A program made the position numbers and the translations under genes. Under the pieces are notes generated by a model. That model saw only the letters and a list, made by a program, of their open reading frames with translations. It was not told the origin of the DNA and did no database searches. 53,812 nucleotides of DNA from Clostridium sp. ZS2-4 (GTDB lineage: Bacteria > Bacillota > Clostridia > Clostridiales > Clostridiaceae), in assembly GCF_026719745.1 (NCBI RefSeq), contig NZ_JAPPRQ010000033.1, forward strand, positions 1-53,812. Reading direction: 5' to 3'. Positions 1-11,079 of this stretch are shown piece by piece (position 1 is the stretch's first letter; the number at the start of each line of letters is the position of its first letter).

Positions 1-84
1 TATGCCTATAGCTGGTATAACCATCTTAGACCTCATTCCTTCAATAAAGGATTAACTCCTTTTGAAGCTCGGTACAGCTCATAA
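1..84 (+). pseudogene. 3' end of an IS transposase (rve integrase fold)
   Basis: Reading frame 1 is open from the first base to a TAA at 82-84 and encodes 27 residues including YNHLRPHSFNKGLTPFEA. The YN-x-x-RPH ... TP-x-EA pattern is the usual C-terminal end of DDE integrase-type transposases of the IS3/IS481 kind. The rest lies outside the window, so I cannot tell whether the gene is intact. It is codirectional with the plus strand and lies 66 bp from the leader-distal end of the CRISPR array, so the element may have inserted into or beside the array. Confidence 0.6.
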
Positions 85-149
85 AAATATTAGGCAAAAG
101 TGTTACAATTTTACTTGACCAGAACAAAACACCTGGGTATCGCGATATA

Positions 150-3100
150 ATTTACATCTCACATAGTTAATATAAAACCTTCCTTAATTATTTCTACATT
201 TTCATTTTTTATTTCATTTACATCTCACATAGTTAATATAAAACAAGCTATTTTATTAGAATAACGACAAGGTAGCTCCAGATTTACATCTCACATAGTT
301 AATATAAAACTTAAAATGCGTAATCAATGTTAGAACTTCTCGCACTGATTTACATCTCACATAGTTAATATAAAACAGATTTATACATCAGAGTATCATC
401 AAATGGTAATATATTTACATCTCACATAGTTAATATAAAACCATCAAACCAATTCTCCAACTACCTCACCTGCCTAAATTTACATCTCACATAGTTAATA
501 TAAAACGTACATTTGTATGGTATTAGGTGTATAACTGGAATGTAATTTACATCTCACATAGTTAATATAAAACCTTTATATCCTTTGCTATTTTTAGCAT
601 AAAAATTAATATTTACATCTCACATAGTTAATATAAAACTCACAGATTTTTTGGACAAAATCCTTTTTTATAAGCATATTTACATCTCACATAGTTAATA
701 TAAAACATTTGAAAATAATTTACATACTAATGAGTTAATGAAATTTACATCTCACATAGTTAATATAAAACACAATAACGATATTTAGATGTGTTATAAT
801 CTCAACATATTTACATCTCACATAGTTAATATAAAACCCACACTTTTCTGAAACCCCATACCAATATTGCACCATTTACATCTCACATAGTTAATATAAA
901 ACGAATTAAAAATAATACTCCCTATTTTGTTATAAGATATATTTACATCTCACATAGTTAATATAAAACCGTTGTAGACTCTCCTTCTTTCCAAACTTTT
1001 TTATTTATTTACATCTCACATAGTTAATATAAAACTATTAATGCAGCTATAAATGATTTAGCATTTTTACGATTTACATCTCACATAGTTAATATAAAAC
1101 GCAAGGTAAAGTTGAACCCTGCTCTTTGTTTGTTTATATTTACATCTCACATAGTTAATATAAAACCAGCCATTATAGGGCTTGCATAATCACTTTTAAT
1201 TTCATTTACATCTCACATAGTTAATATAAAACCCTGTCGGAGTGCTATATCATACAATTGATGTTACGGAATTTACATCTCACATAGTTAATATAAAACC
1301 AGATTTCTTTGTTGCTCCTGCATCAACAAATTATCAATTTACATCTCACATAGTTAATATAAAACATTAAATGTCATTAATTAACACCTCCCATCTGTGC
1401 AAATTTACATCTCACATAGTTAATATAAAACCCACTCTCTGTAATGATGTATGTTTCCACTAGTAGAATTTACATCTCACATAGTTAATATAAAACTTGA
1501 AAAGATAGAAGTATTAGAAAATCCTATTCCTCATTTACATCTCACATAGTTAATATAAAACTCGCAACTATTCCACCCCCAACCAAACTATGTTTTGTAT
1601 TTACATCTCACATAGTTAATATAAAACGGTATAATATATTTGTAGGTAAGAAAACCAAACTAAATTTACATCTCACATAGTTAATATAAAACAAAGTAGC
1701 TTTAGATAGTCCTTCAATATATTCTATATTTACATCTCACATAGTTAATATAAAACATAACTTTCCTACCACAATGACTACACCTTCTATACATATTTAC
1801 ATCTCACATAGTTAATATAAAACTTTGGAAGTCACTTATGTGTGTGGTGCGACTGGCACATTTACATCTCACATAGTTAATATAAAACGATATTTATGAA
1901 AATGCTATGGGGTTAAAGGTTCATATTTACATCTCACATAGTTAATATAAAACACGAGCGAATATCTTTTGTTTAGCTGCTTAAAGCCTAATTTACATCT
2001 CACATAGTTAATATAAAACAAGTGCACTCGTAAGTGGTCCAGCAATATCAATAACATTTACATCTCACATAGTTAATATAAAACCTAGTAGACAAATTTC
2101 TCTTAGAAGTTACCCTCTTGTATTTACATCTCACATAGTTAATATAAAACAAAAACATGGTAATGATATTTATATATGTAGCAATTTATTTACATCTCAC
2201 ATAGTTAATATAAAACAAGTCCACCCGTATCACCAGGTTTCGTAACATCACCATTTACATCTCACATAGTTAATATAAAACATAGCCAAAATAATATTTA
2301 TTATCAAATTTAATAAAATTTACATCTCACATAGTTAATATAAAACTCTTCAAACATTAATAATGATTGTTTAAATAATAAATTTACATCTCACATAGTT
2401 AATATAAAACTTTCTTCCTTTCTTGCATTAACATATTTATATAACGTATTTACATCTCACATAGTTAATATAAAACAAAAGAGTTATATAAGAATAGATT
2501 TCTGCTTACTTTATTTACATCTCACATAGTTAATATAAAACCTTATACTACTCGTACTGAAATAGAGTATAGAGCAGAATTTACATCTCACATAGTTAAT
2601 ATAAAACCATGGATCTAATCCGTAGATTGTGACTTAAATAAAAAAATTTACATCTCACATAGTTAATATAAAACTAAGACAAGGATATAAAGCTTTCTTT
2701 TTAAAACTAATTTACATCTCACATAGTTAATATAAAACGAGGTATAGAAAGTGTTCCGCATATTCCATCTACAAATTTACATCTCACATAGTTAATATAA
2801 AACTCATTTCTTATAACTAAAGTTTAACCAGGTCCTGCTCATTTACATCTCACATAGTTAATATAAAACTAAAAGGAGTAAGTGAAAAGACTATTAATCA
2901 ATTAAATTTACATCTCACATAGTTAATATAAAACCATATAATACCTGTCTTTTATCTATTGCTGTAAGTTTATTTACATCTCACATAGTTAATATAAAAC
3001 AGAAATACTTCCAGTAACAATAAACAACTTTCTCTTATTTACATCTCACATAGTTAATATAAAACATTTAAATTGTTTGCAATACAATAAGCATCTATAT

Positions 3101-3395
3101 TGATTTACATCTCACATAGTTAATATAAAACAAATACTCTTCAATTCTTTTATCTATTTTTTCTTCTAATTTACATCTCACATAGTTAATATAAAACAAA
3201 AGAGGATTTCATTTAAATGCGTTAGCCTCACCAATTTACATCTCACATAGTTAATATAAAACTATCATATGAAGAAAAAGTAATCGTAGAATATTATCAA
3301 TTTACATCTCACATAGTTAATATAAAACGCTCGGAAGGTTTAAGGATATTTATGAGAAGACTATGGATTTACATCTCACATAGTTAATATAAAAC
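150..3395 (-). CRISPR. Type I-B CRISPR array, 50 repeats and 49 spacers
   Basis: Fifty copies of a 29-nt repeat were located individually. On the plus strand the repeat begins ATTTACATCTCACATAG and ends TTAATATAAAAC. Starts run from 150, 216, 282, 348 to 3234, 3300 and 3367, and the spacers are about 35-38 nt. On the minus strand the repeat begins GTTTTATATTAACTATGTG and ends GATGTAAAT, the type seen with clostridial I-B systems; its last eight bases (ATGTAAAT) would be the crRNA 5' handle. The AT-rich leader and cas2 lie to the right, so transcription and acquisition are expected from the right and the newest spacer is next to 3367. I saw no variant repeat, even at the distal end. Confidence 0.98.
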
Positions 3396-3589
3396 CCCCA
3401 AAATCTAAAACACTCTAACACATTGATATTACTAGGTTTATAGGGATTAAGACATTACCTAAAATTAAGCTTTTTGCAGTAAACCTATAGTAATGTTTTT
3501 ATAAATTTTTACAAAACACCTTGTAACCTAGTTATATCAATGTCTAAGACGATATAAAACATTTGTTTGCATTACTGCAAAATTGAAAA
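3396..3589 (-). promoter_or_regulatory. CRISPR leader with nested inverted repeats
   Basis: This 194-bp AT-rich segment lies between the end of cas2 and the first repeat and is the expected leader (array promoter and acquisition signals). It contains two interleaved inverted repeats. Arms 3420-3436 and 3527-3543 (ACATTGATATTACTAGG against its complement) match at 16 of 17 bases. Arms 3472-3482 (TTTTGCAGTAA) and 3572-3582 match at 11 of 11. Their centres are about 100 bp apart. Function is inferred from position only. Confidence 0.75.
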
Positions 3590-3853
3590 TCACAAAAATA
3601 ATTCATCAAAACTTTTTTCTATTCCTATAACATCTTTAGTAATATTTTTAGACATCTTTACTCTATAAATATATATCGAATCCGTTTTTTTGTCTATGAC
3701 CTTGTTTACTTCTGAAAGGCACTTATGCAGTTTTCCATCCGTTATTTCCCCTTCAAAAACTGAGTTCTGAGTCCATGTTAAATATTTCTTTAATAATTTT
3801 CTAACTCTATTTATTCTTTTTTCTTCGATATCATAAGTTAGTATAACAAACAT
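3590..3853 (-). CDS. cas2: Cas2 CRISPR adaptation endoribonuclease-like protein
   Basis: An 87-residue protein of normal Cas2 length with the ferredoxin-like opening MFVILTYDIEEKRINRVRK; the Asp in YDI is the conserved metal-site residue. Cas2 forms the dimeric core of the Cas1-Cas2 integrase that inserts new spacers at the leader end. It is the last gene of the cas operon, 4 bp after cas1, with the ribosome site GGTGGTGAT just ahead of its ATG. Transcription of the operon would run directly into the leader and array. Confidence 0.95.
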   Translation of the reverse strand: MFVILTYDIEEKRINRVRKLLKKYLTWTQNSVFEGEITDGKLHKCLSEVNKVIDKKTDSIYIYRVKMSKNITKDVIGIEKSFDELFL

Positions 3854-3857
3854 TTTA

Positions 3858-4841
3858 TCACCACCATGCCTTTAATGGTTTATATCTTTCATCATCTATA
3901 AGATGCTTGATTAATTTATAACATTCAAGCCTTATGAACATTCTGTAAGAAACCTTTCTATTTAATTTTCTATGTTTTATTGTTGTACCCATTTTCTTTT
4001 CATATTCTGCTGCAAACTTCTTTTTGCCTTTTTCATTTAGAAAACATACTCCCTCTTCTATTGAAAAATCATCTGTTGTTATTATTCTGTTATTTATCAC
4101 ACTAAATATAAGCGGATCAATAACTAAAGGTTTAAATATTTCTGCTAAATCAAGACTTAACGAAAACCTTTTTGTTGATGGTTCATGCAGATAGCTAACC
4201 GTTGGATCAAGCTGTGTTTTATAGATTTCTCCTAATACTGTTGTGTACATTAAACTATTTCCAAAAGACATTAATGCATTTATGGGATCTGTTGGTGGTC
4301 TTTTTTCTCTCTTTTTAAATTCAAAACCATTTTTTAGAATTACATTAAATGCTTCATAATAAATTTTTCTCATTCTACCTTCTGCACCCATAAGTTCATC
4401 AATGGCATTAGAATTTAATATCTTGCCTCTTTCAGATTCAATTCTTTTCATAAATTCTTGAGTATTATCCTTATACTTTCTTAAATTTCTTAATATGTGA
4501 TGTGCTGCACTATCAATAAAACATTTTGCAATATATAATCGCTTATCATCAAAATGATAATGCATTGCTTGATTTACAAGTAAAAAACCTGAAACATTTT
4601 TCTTTCTTGGATAATATGTTCCTGAATAATATCCATAATAGTTATAAAAATTAAGCATCAAACCATATTTAGTAAGATAATTTAAAAGTTTTGTATTTAA
4701 ATCTACTTCTCCATATATATGAATTTTATCTACCTGCTCTACGGGTAATGGCCTTTTTTCTTCTTCACTATCTATAAAATATATGGTATTATCTTTTCTC
4801 TTTAATCTTCCGTTACTAAAAATATAATAATCTCTTCCCAT
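3858..4841 (-). CDS. cas1: Cas1 CRISPR integrase, type I-B
   Basis: A 327-residue Cas1 with the conserved catalytic set visible: Glu154 in LMGAEGRMRKIYYEAF, His219 in SYLHEPS and Asp231/Glu234 in LDLAEIFKPLVID. Cas1 is the integrase that, with Cas2, captures protospacers and joins them to the leader-proximal repeat. The ATG overlaps the cas4 stop by one base, and GAGGATG just upstream serves as ribosome site. Length and residues are normal, so spacer acquisition is probably intact. Confidence 0.96.
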   Translation of the reverse strand: MGRDYYIFSNGRLKRKDNTIYFIDSEEEKRPLPVEQVDKIHIYGEVDLNTKLLNYLTKYGLMLNFYNYYGYYSGTYYPRKKNVSGFLLVNQAMHYHFDDKRLYIAKCFIDSAAHHILRNLRKYKDNTQEFMKRIESERGKILNSNAIDELMGAEGRMRKIYYEAFNVILKNGFEFKKREKRPPTDPINALMSFGNSLMYTTVLGEIYKTQLDPTVSYLHEPSTKRFSLSLDLAEIFKPLVIDPLIFSVINNRIITTDDFSIEEGVCFLNEKGKKKFAAEYEKKMGTTIKHRKLNRKVSYRMFIRLECYKLIKHLIDDERYKPLKAWW

Positions 4842-5362
4842 TATTCATCATCCTCTTTTACATAACAGAATTGGTAATAAGCACATTTTGTGCAATATGG
4901 CAATTTAACTAATTTAGGTGGATTACTGCTACTTTCAATTCTTTTTATATCAATTAATGTATCTTTTATTTTTTCTTCCACTTCTGGTGTCAGTTCTATT
5001 TCTTCTATCCTTTTTTCTTTTACGTAATTTATTGAACCTTTTTTCTCAATTCCTATTTGCTTCAGATAAAAAAGATAATAATAAAGCTGCATTTTATCTG
5101 GAAGTGGCATCTTACTTGTTATCTTAACTTCCCGTACATAATCTTTGTCCATAATATCCAATTTTAAAATATCATCTATCAGCATTTCTTTATTTTTCTT
5201 TCTTGAATAAGAATCTTCATGTACAAGCTTGCCGCTGAGAACTCTATCACTTGTGTCTTCCATAGTTATTCCCTTCGAAAACAACCAAAGTTTTCTTTTG
5301 CATATATAGTAGTAATTTACTTTTACTCCTTGGGTTTTAAATTTTTCTAATTCAAATTCCAT
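4841..5362 (-). CDS. cas4: Cas4 exonuclease/PAM-selecting protein
   Basis: A 173-residue Cas4 of the RecB-like nuclease family with a 4Fe-4S cluster. An N-terminal Cys lies in YYICKRKLWLF, and the C-terminal cluster is YCTKCAYYQFC. Cas4 trims and orients pre-spacers according to their PAM before integration. I place the start at the ATG at 5362, because AGAAGGTGAT sits directly in front of it. A longer reading frame to 5404 would overlap cas3 and has no ribosome site. It follows cas3 by about 20 bp. Confidence 0.94.
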   Translation of the reverse strand: MEFELEKFKTQGVKVNYYYICKRKLWLFSKGITMEDTSDRVLSGKLVHEDSYSRKKNKEMLIDDILKLDIMDKDYVREVKITSKMPLPDKMQLYYYLFYLKQIGIEKKGSINYVKEKRIEEIELTPEVEEKIKDTLIDIKRIESSSNPPKLVKLPYCTKCAYYQFCYVKEDDE

Positions 5363-5381
5363 GAGATCACCTTCTTTACTT

Positions 5382-7679
5382 TTACATAAACTGCAAATCT
5401 TCATTAAATTCTTCTACTTTTTCTGGCCTGGCTAAACCTCTTTCAAAATCATAAGGATATGCTATGATTGGTATTTTATTGTATTTATCTACTTCTATGA
5501 ACTCTCCCTCTATATATCCATTTCTATATGCTTGGTCATATTGATATTTAGGAATACTCATTGTAAGTTCTTTAATTTCGTTCTTTGCTAGCAATTTTTC
5601 ATTATAGTCTGATGTTTCTTGAATAATGTTTAAATTTTTGTAGATTAGCTCTTCATTTTCTTTATAAACACTCTTTGGCATTACCGTTTCATTTTCTATA
5701 TTTCTTAAATTAATCTCTTTCTTTTTAAATTCATATTCTTTTATATCAACCACATTTTTTATAGTATCTTTTATTTTGTTGTAATAATTTTTACCTTCAA
5801 GGTTTTCCTTTGAATAAACTGTCTCTACTAATTCCATTTTCTTTTTTTCATCAATTTCTTTTTCTTCAAATTTTTCTCCAACATAATTTACTAGAGCTTC
5901 TTTTGATAAATCGAAAATATCTTTATCTATTATTGATTTATCACCACTGCCTATTCCTGAAGGTAACTTTTCTTTTCCTATATACACATATATATTTGTA
6001 TAATCTTCTTTTAAATCTCTATTTCTATAAACTCTTCCCATTCTTTGAAATAATCCGGATATATCTGAAAGTTCCGTATATAAAACATCAAAATCTATAT
6101 CTAAACTCGCTTCAACTACTTGAGTTGTTATCCATATACCTTTTTCTTTATTTTCAAGTTCTCCCATTTTTAAAATCATACTTTCTTTTTCAGTTCTATC
6201 TTTTTTTATAAATCTACTATGAAAAAGATTTATGTTAACTTCTTTATTTAATTCTTCTTTTAATTTTTTATAAAGCTGTTGTGCTGTTTTTACTGTATTT
6301 ACAATAACTAACACTTTTTTGTCTTTATAATTTTCTTTTATGTGATTAATATTTATATCTTCTTCCAATACTTTTAACTTATGTCTTAACTGAACTTTTC
6401 CATTAACCTCCTTATAGAAAGGATCTGGTTGATTAAATTCTATACCTTCATTTCTCATAAGCTCTAAAAATATCGGAGGCAATGTTGCTGTAACTATGCT
6501 AAACGTCCCGCCCATTTCAGTTATATATTTTAAAGCTGCAATTAGAAATGCTACTAATTCTGGAGAGTACATTTGAATTTCATCTATAATCAATTTTGAG
6601 TATGAAAGTGTTGCTAATTTTAATTCGTATCCTTCATATTTAAATATAAAATCGACTAACTGATCCAATGTGCAAACTGTTAACGGTAAGGATAACTGCT
6701 TTGTTTTATCATAATACTCTATATCAAGCTCATTATTATTTCTTTTTAGATACTCTGCCGAAGTTTCTGAATGAAGTAACCCTGTTCTTTTTTTCTCAAA
6801 TTTTATTTTTTTAATAACTCTATCATATATAGCATTTATAGATACTCTTAAAGGAAGTGTAAAAAAACCTTTATTATTTCCTATCCAAAATAGTGAAGCT
6901 TCTGTTTTCCCAATGCCTGTAGAAGCTATAATTACATTATTTTCGTTTTGATGCTCTATCATATATTCCTGTAATTTATTAGGTTTATATCCACCTTGTT
7001 TTAAAAAATTAAAAGTTTTATCAAACAGATCTTTATTCTCTACCTCAACATCTACTCCACCACTAGCTGCATAATCAATTTTATTTAGTAACCCTTTTGT
7101 CATTATGTATTGATGAATTATTTCTTTAGTATCATTATCTGGATCAGGTATTCTTCTTTTTATGTACCTAATAAATGACGAATTTAATTTCCCTATTTTA
7201 TCAATTTTATCGAATATAAAATCATCAATATAGTTTATTAAATCTTCTTTAACTATTCGTTTTAAATTATCATGATTATTAAGTTTTTCTCTTGAATGAT
7301 GAAAATATATGCTTTGATATAAAATTCTCATCTCATCATCACTATACTTATTTTTTAGTTCATCTTTTGGCAAAAATGCTGGACTTAAGTATCCATGTGG
7401 AATTTCTTCTATATTAGGTAAATCATCTTTTAATTCTTTTAATTCTTTTAAATTAAAATTTTCTTCTTTTTCCTTTAATTTTTTTATTAGTTTATTTTGA
7501 AATTTAGTATTCATTTTTCCTAAATCGTGATATAAACAAGCCAACTCTAAAATATTCCAATCTAGATTCTTCATTTCAGGATACATTTTCTTTAATATTT
7601 TAAAGTTTTTATATAAATTTTCTGTATGTTGAATAATCGTTTCTTTATCTTTTGTCTTTGCTAAAAATGGATTTTTCAA
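5382..7679 (-). CDS. cas3: Cas3 helicase-nuclease (HD domain plus SF2 helicase)
   Basis: About 765 residues. An HD nuclease domain comes first (ACLYHDLGKMNTKFQ near residues 47-61), then an SF2 helicase with Walker A STGIGKTE near 253, a Walker B box LIIDEIQ near 363 (DEIQ variant) and motif VI QRMGRVYRNRD. Cas3 is recruited by Cascade and degrades targeted DNA. The TTG at 7679 is chosen because GGGGGTG lies five bases ahead, and the family normally begins close to LAKTKDKETIIQHTEN. An upstream TTG at 7739 overlaps cas5 without a clear ribosome site. Nuclease and helicase motifs are both intact. Confidence 0.95.
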   Translation of the reverse strand: MKNPFLAKTKDKETIIQHTENLYKNFKILKKMYPEMKNLDWNILELACLYHDLGKMNTKFQNKLIKKLKEKEENFNLKELKELKDDLPNIEEIPHGYLSPAFLPKDELKNKYSDDEMRILYQSIYFHHSREKLNNHDNLKRIVKEDLINYIDDFIFDKIDKIGKLNSSFIRYIKRRIPDPDNDTKEIIHQYIMTKGLLNKIDYAASGGVDVEVENKDLFDKTFNFLKQGGYKPNKLQEYMIEHQNENNVIIASTGIGKTEASLFWIGNNKGFFTLPLRVSINAIYDRVIKKIKFEKKRTGLLHSETSAEYLKRNNNELDIEYYDKTKQLSLPLTVCTLDQLVDFIFKYEGYELKLATLSYSKLIIDEIQMYSPELVAFLIAALKYITEMGGTFSIVTATLPPIFLELMRNEGIEFNQPDPFYKEVNGKVQLRHKLKVLEEDININHIKENYKDKKVLVIVNTVKTAQQLYKKLKEELNKEVNINLFHSRFIKKDRTEKESMILKMGELENKEKGIWITTQVVEASLDIDFDVLYTELSDISGLFQRMGRVYRNRDLKEDYTNIYVYIGKEKLPSGIGSGDKSIIDKDIFDLSKEALVNYVGEKFEEKEIDEKKKMELVETVYSKENLEGKNYYNKIKDTIKNVVDIKEYEFKKKEINLRNIENETVMPKSVYKENEELIYKNLNIIQETSDYNEKLLAKNEIKELTMSIPKYQYDQAYRNGYIEGEFIEVDKYNKIPIIAYPYDFERGLARPEKVEEFNEDLQFM

Positions 7680-7731
7680 TTTAACACCCCCAATTGATTG
7701 TAAAATTAAAGATAGGGGACAATCCCTACCT

Positions 7732-8490
<759 letters not shown>

Positions 8491-8498
8491 TTACTCAC

Positions 8499-9383
8499 CT
8501 ACTTATTTTCTGTATAGTATTTCTCAACTTCTGATTTTAAAATTTCGAAAAATTGACCCATTTCTTTAGCATTAAGTTTTTCGCTAATTTCATTATCATT
8601 ATTAAATATACCTTTTATCAATCCAACATTAGTTATTTCTTCAATTGACTTATCTAGTTTATACACACTTTTTATTGCTTCTACTACAACTTTATTATTT
8701 TTAACTTTTAATTTATTTTCAAAGAAAGGATTTTTAATATCATAAACTCCACCAATTGCAAACAAAGGGGATAAATTTTCTCTTCTACCTTTTATATCTC
8801 TATATAAAAATTTGATTGTATCTAATAAATCAACTACTCTTTTTGTCTTTTCTTCACTTGAAATTTCTATATTATCATTTTTATCTATTCCAACTTTATC
8901 CAAATCTATTGTTATAGTATAAGCATAATAAGATTTATGAATTTCGCTTTGAGCTATATTACCACCATCTTTAACTTCTCCACCTTGCTCATTGTATCTA
9001 TCTAATAGCCCTTTATTTGTTAAGAAATCTAAATCCGCATTAAAACTTTCTAATGAAACTGCATTTGATAATCTAACTACCGCTGAACGAGTTTTAGTTG
9101 GCTTTTTAGTTTTCATGTATCCAAATAAATCAATTTCAGCATAATCTTTTATAGTTGTATCTGCTGCAAACTGAATAACCGTTCCATCTAGCTCAAGTGG
9201 AGTATCGTTTCTACCCATTTGTTCTATAATGTTATACCTCATCGCTTGTCTTGAAATATATGTGTAACTTTCCCCAGTTCCTCTTGAAACTTTTTTTAGT
9301 GAAGTTACATTTCCTATACCTTCTCCATAGTTACCACTTTCAGCTTCAAATATAAAACTTGCTGTTAACCCTTTCTTATTCAC
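8499..9383 (-). CDS. cas7: Cas7 Cascade backbone protein, Cst2/DevR family
   Basis: A 294-residue protein opening MNKKGLTASFIFEAESGNYG, followed by SRQAMRYNIIEQMG, typical of the Cst2/DevR (Cas7) family. Several copies coat the crRNA spacer in Cascade. It begins with GTG at 9383 behind GGAGGATG and overlaps the end of cas8 by eight bases, so the two are probably translationally coupled. No damage is visible. Confidence 0.93.
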   Translation of the reverse strand: MNKKGLTASFIFEAESGNYGEGIGNVTSLKKVSRGTGESYTYISRQAMRYNIIEQMGRNDTPLELDGTVIQFAADTTIKDYAEIDLFGYMKTKKPTKTRSAVVRLSNAVSLESFNADLDFLTNKGLLDRYNEQGGEVKDGGNIAQSEIHKSYYAYTITIDLDKVGIDKNDNIEISSEEKTKRVVDLLDTIKFLYRDIKGRRENLSPLFAIGGVYDIKNPFFENKLKVKNNKVVVEAIKSVYKLDKSIEEITNVGLIKGIFNNDNEISEKLNAKEMGQFFEILKSEVEKYYTENK

Positions 9384-11067
9384 TTACAACATCCTCCTTT
9401 TTATCTTCATTATCATCTTTTTTAACTTCTTCCCCCTGTAATCCTAATAAAAATGCATATCCAATAGTTTGAAATTTATCAATATCTTGCAACCCTTCAA
9501 CAAAAGTTGTTGGTACTTGTTTGTTTAAATACATATAAGCATTTAATATAGTATCCATAAATCTTGATGTATTCTTTGTTTTTAAAGCATTTAAAAGCCT
9601 GTAGGTTATTCCTCCCAATTTATTTTCAGCTTTCTTATCTATGTAAGCTTTTCTTAAGGTTAATCCGTAGTCCTTACAATTATTAACAACTTTATAATGA
9701 ACCATTTTTGCTTTCACTCTCCCTCCTAAGAAATTGTTATTGATTCTAATAATCATTTCAATAAATTGTATCTTATTAAATTTAGAATCTAACTTAAGGT
9801 AAAATAACTTATTAATTAAATCAAATTGATTTTTACCATCATATAGTCTAGAAATTACTTCCCTGTATAAATTCAAATATTCTTTACTATTTATTTTTGC
9901 ATGAATCTTAATCATTGACTTTAACATATTTTTGTTATCACTTATAACTTTTAACTTATCTTTTGAAAGAACATTAAAAGAATAAGGTCGTCTTTGATTA
10001 TCAGAATCAAGTTTTACAATTTGAATATTTTCAATTTCTTTTTCAAAATACTCTACTGAACTTTGATTTATACTTTCAACTATATTAAAATAGCTTTCCT
10101 GTTCCAATTCTTCAAATGAAGTGTTATGTTCCAAAGTATGTTTATTAATCTTAATCAAAGAATCCATACTTGAATTTTGATTTATGAATAATCCTTTGCT
10201 CTTAATAACGGTAAAGCCAGCTGGAATACATGAATATATCAAATTACAAATAGGACAAATATATGAATCACCATTTAAATTCCAAAAATGTGATGATTTT
10301 CTCGACATATCTACTCCCATTTTACTAATCCATGTTAAATCATATGCAGCAGGTTTTGAAAGCTTTGACATCTTGTTTTCGCAAGTAAAACATAAATATT
10401 TATATTTGCTTTTGTCAGCTTCAATATAATTTAAAGTTCCTGCAACAAAATATTTATTATATTCTTCATACATATTTTTCTTACTGTTATTTTTATTTAA
10501 AAAACTAACATCTGCCCAAAATTTTTGAATTACATCATATATAACATTTTTTGCTAATATAATTTTCTTAACTTCCTCTTTTTTTAGATAATTTATTATA
10601 ACTTTAACTATTTCAAATTGTTGTTGTATACTATCTACAACATCTTTAATCTCTTGTTTTTTAGTCTTTTTTATTTTCTTTAGTTTCTTCTCTTCTTTTA
10701 ATAAGTCTAACTTTTTATCTTCAATTACCAAATATCCACTTTTGTAACTGTTGCTAGTTAATTTCTTCTTTATATCTTCGATTTGATCATTTATAACTGT
10801 TAAATCTTTTTCTTCCACTTTTTCTATATGAAAATTTTCAATATATTCTTCAAAACTAACTATTTTATACCAAGAAGTAAATTTTTCATATTTCTTTATA
10901 AAATAATTAAAATACTTTTCTTCGAAATTTTCTAATACTGAATTATCAAATTCTATATAATTAATTCCTTTATCATATGGTATATCACTAGCATCTAAGA
11001 TATTTGCAACTCCCACAACCCCAGCATTATATAACCAATCTGATAACTCAAGTCTAATAGTACTCAT
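9376..11067 (-). CDS. cas8: Cas8 large subunit, Cst1/CXXC-CXXC type
   Basis: About 563 residues with two Cys pairs about 45 residues apart, CFTCENKM near 230 and ICPICNL near 275, the zinc-binding hallmark of the Cst1 (CXXC-CXXC) Cas8 family of subtype I-B. The large subunit recognises the PAM and helps recruit Cas3. A long Lys/Glu-rich helical stretch (about 90-160) precedes the zinc region. The ATG at 11067 fits the ribosome site GGAGGTGAG better than the GTG nine bases earlier. Cas8 proteins are variable, so the family call rests on the Cys pairs and the operon. Confidence 0.9.
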   Translation of the reverse strand: MSTIRLELSDWLYNAGVVGVANILDASDIPYDKGINYIEFDNSVLENFEEKYFNYFIKKYEKFTSWYKIVSFEEYIENFHIEKVEEKDLTVINDQIEDIKKKLTSNSYKSGYLVIEDKKLDLLKEEKKLKKIKKTKKQEIKDVVDSIQQQFEIVKVIINYLKKEEVKKIILAKNVIYDVIQKFWADVSFLNKNNSKKNMYEEYNKYFVAGTLNYIEADKSKYKYLCFTCENKMSKLSKPAAYDLTWISKMGVDMSRKSSHFWNLNGDSYICPICNLIYSCIPAGFTVIKSKGLFINQNSSMDSLIKINKHTLEHNTSFEELEQESYFNIVESINQSSVEYFEKEIENIQIVKLDSDNQRRPYSFNVLSKDKLKVISDNKNMLKSMIKIHAKINSKEYLNLYREVISRLYDGKNQFDLINKLFYLKLDSKFNKIQFIEMIIRINNNFLGGRVKAKMVHYKVVNNCKDYGLTLRKAYIDKKAENKLGGITYRLLNALKTKNTSRFMDTILNAYMYLNKQVPTTFVEGLQDIDKFQTIGYAFLLGLQGEEVKKDDNEDKKEDVVSE

Positions 11068-11079
11068 CTTACTCACCTC

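Noticed and set aside
5362-5404. Longer Cas4 start
   Set aside because: The frame extends upstream, but the AGAAGGTGAT site fits the ATG at 5362, and the extra residues would overlap cas3 and are not Cas4-like.
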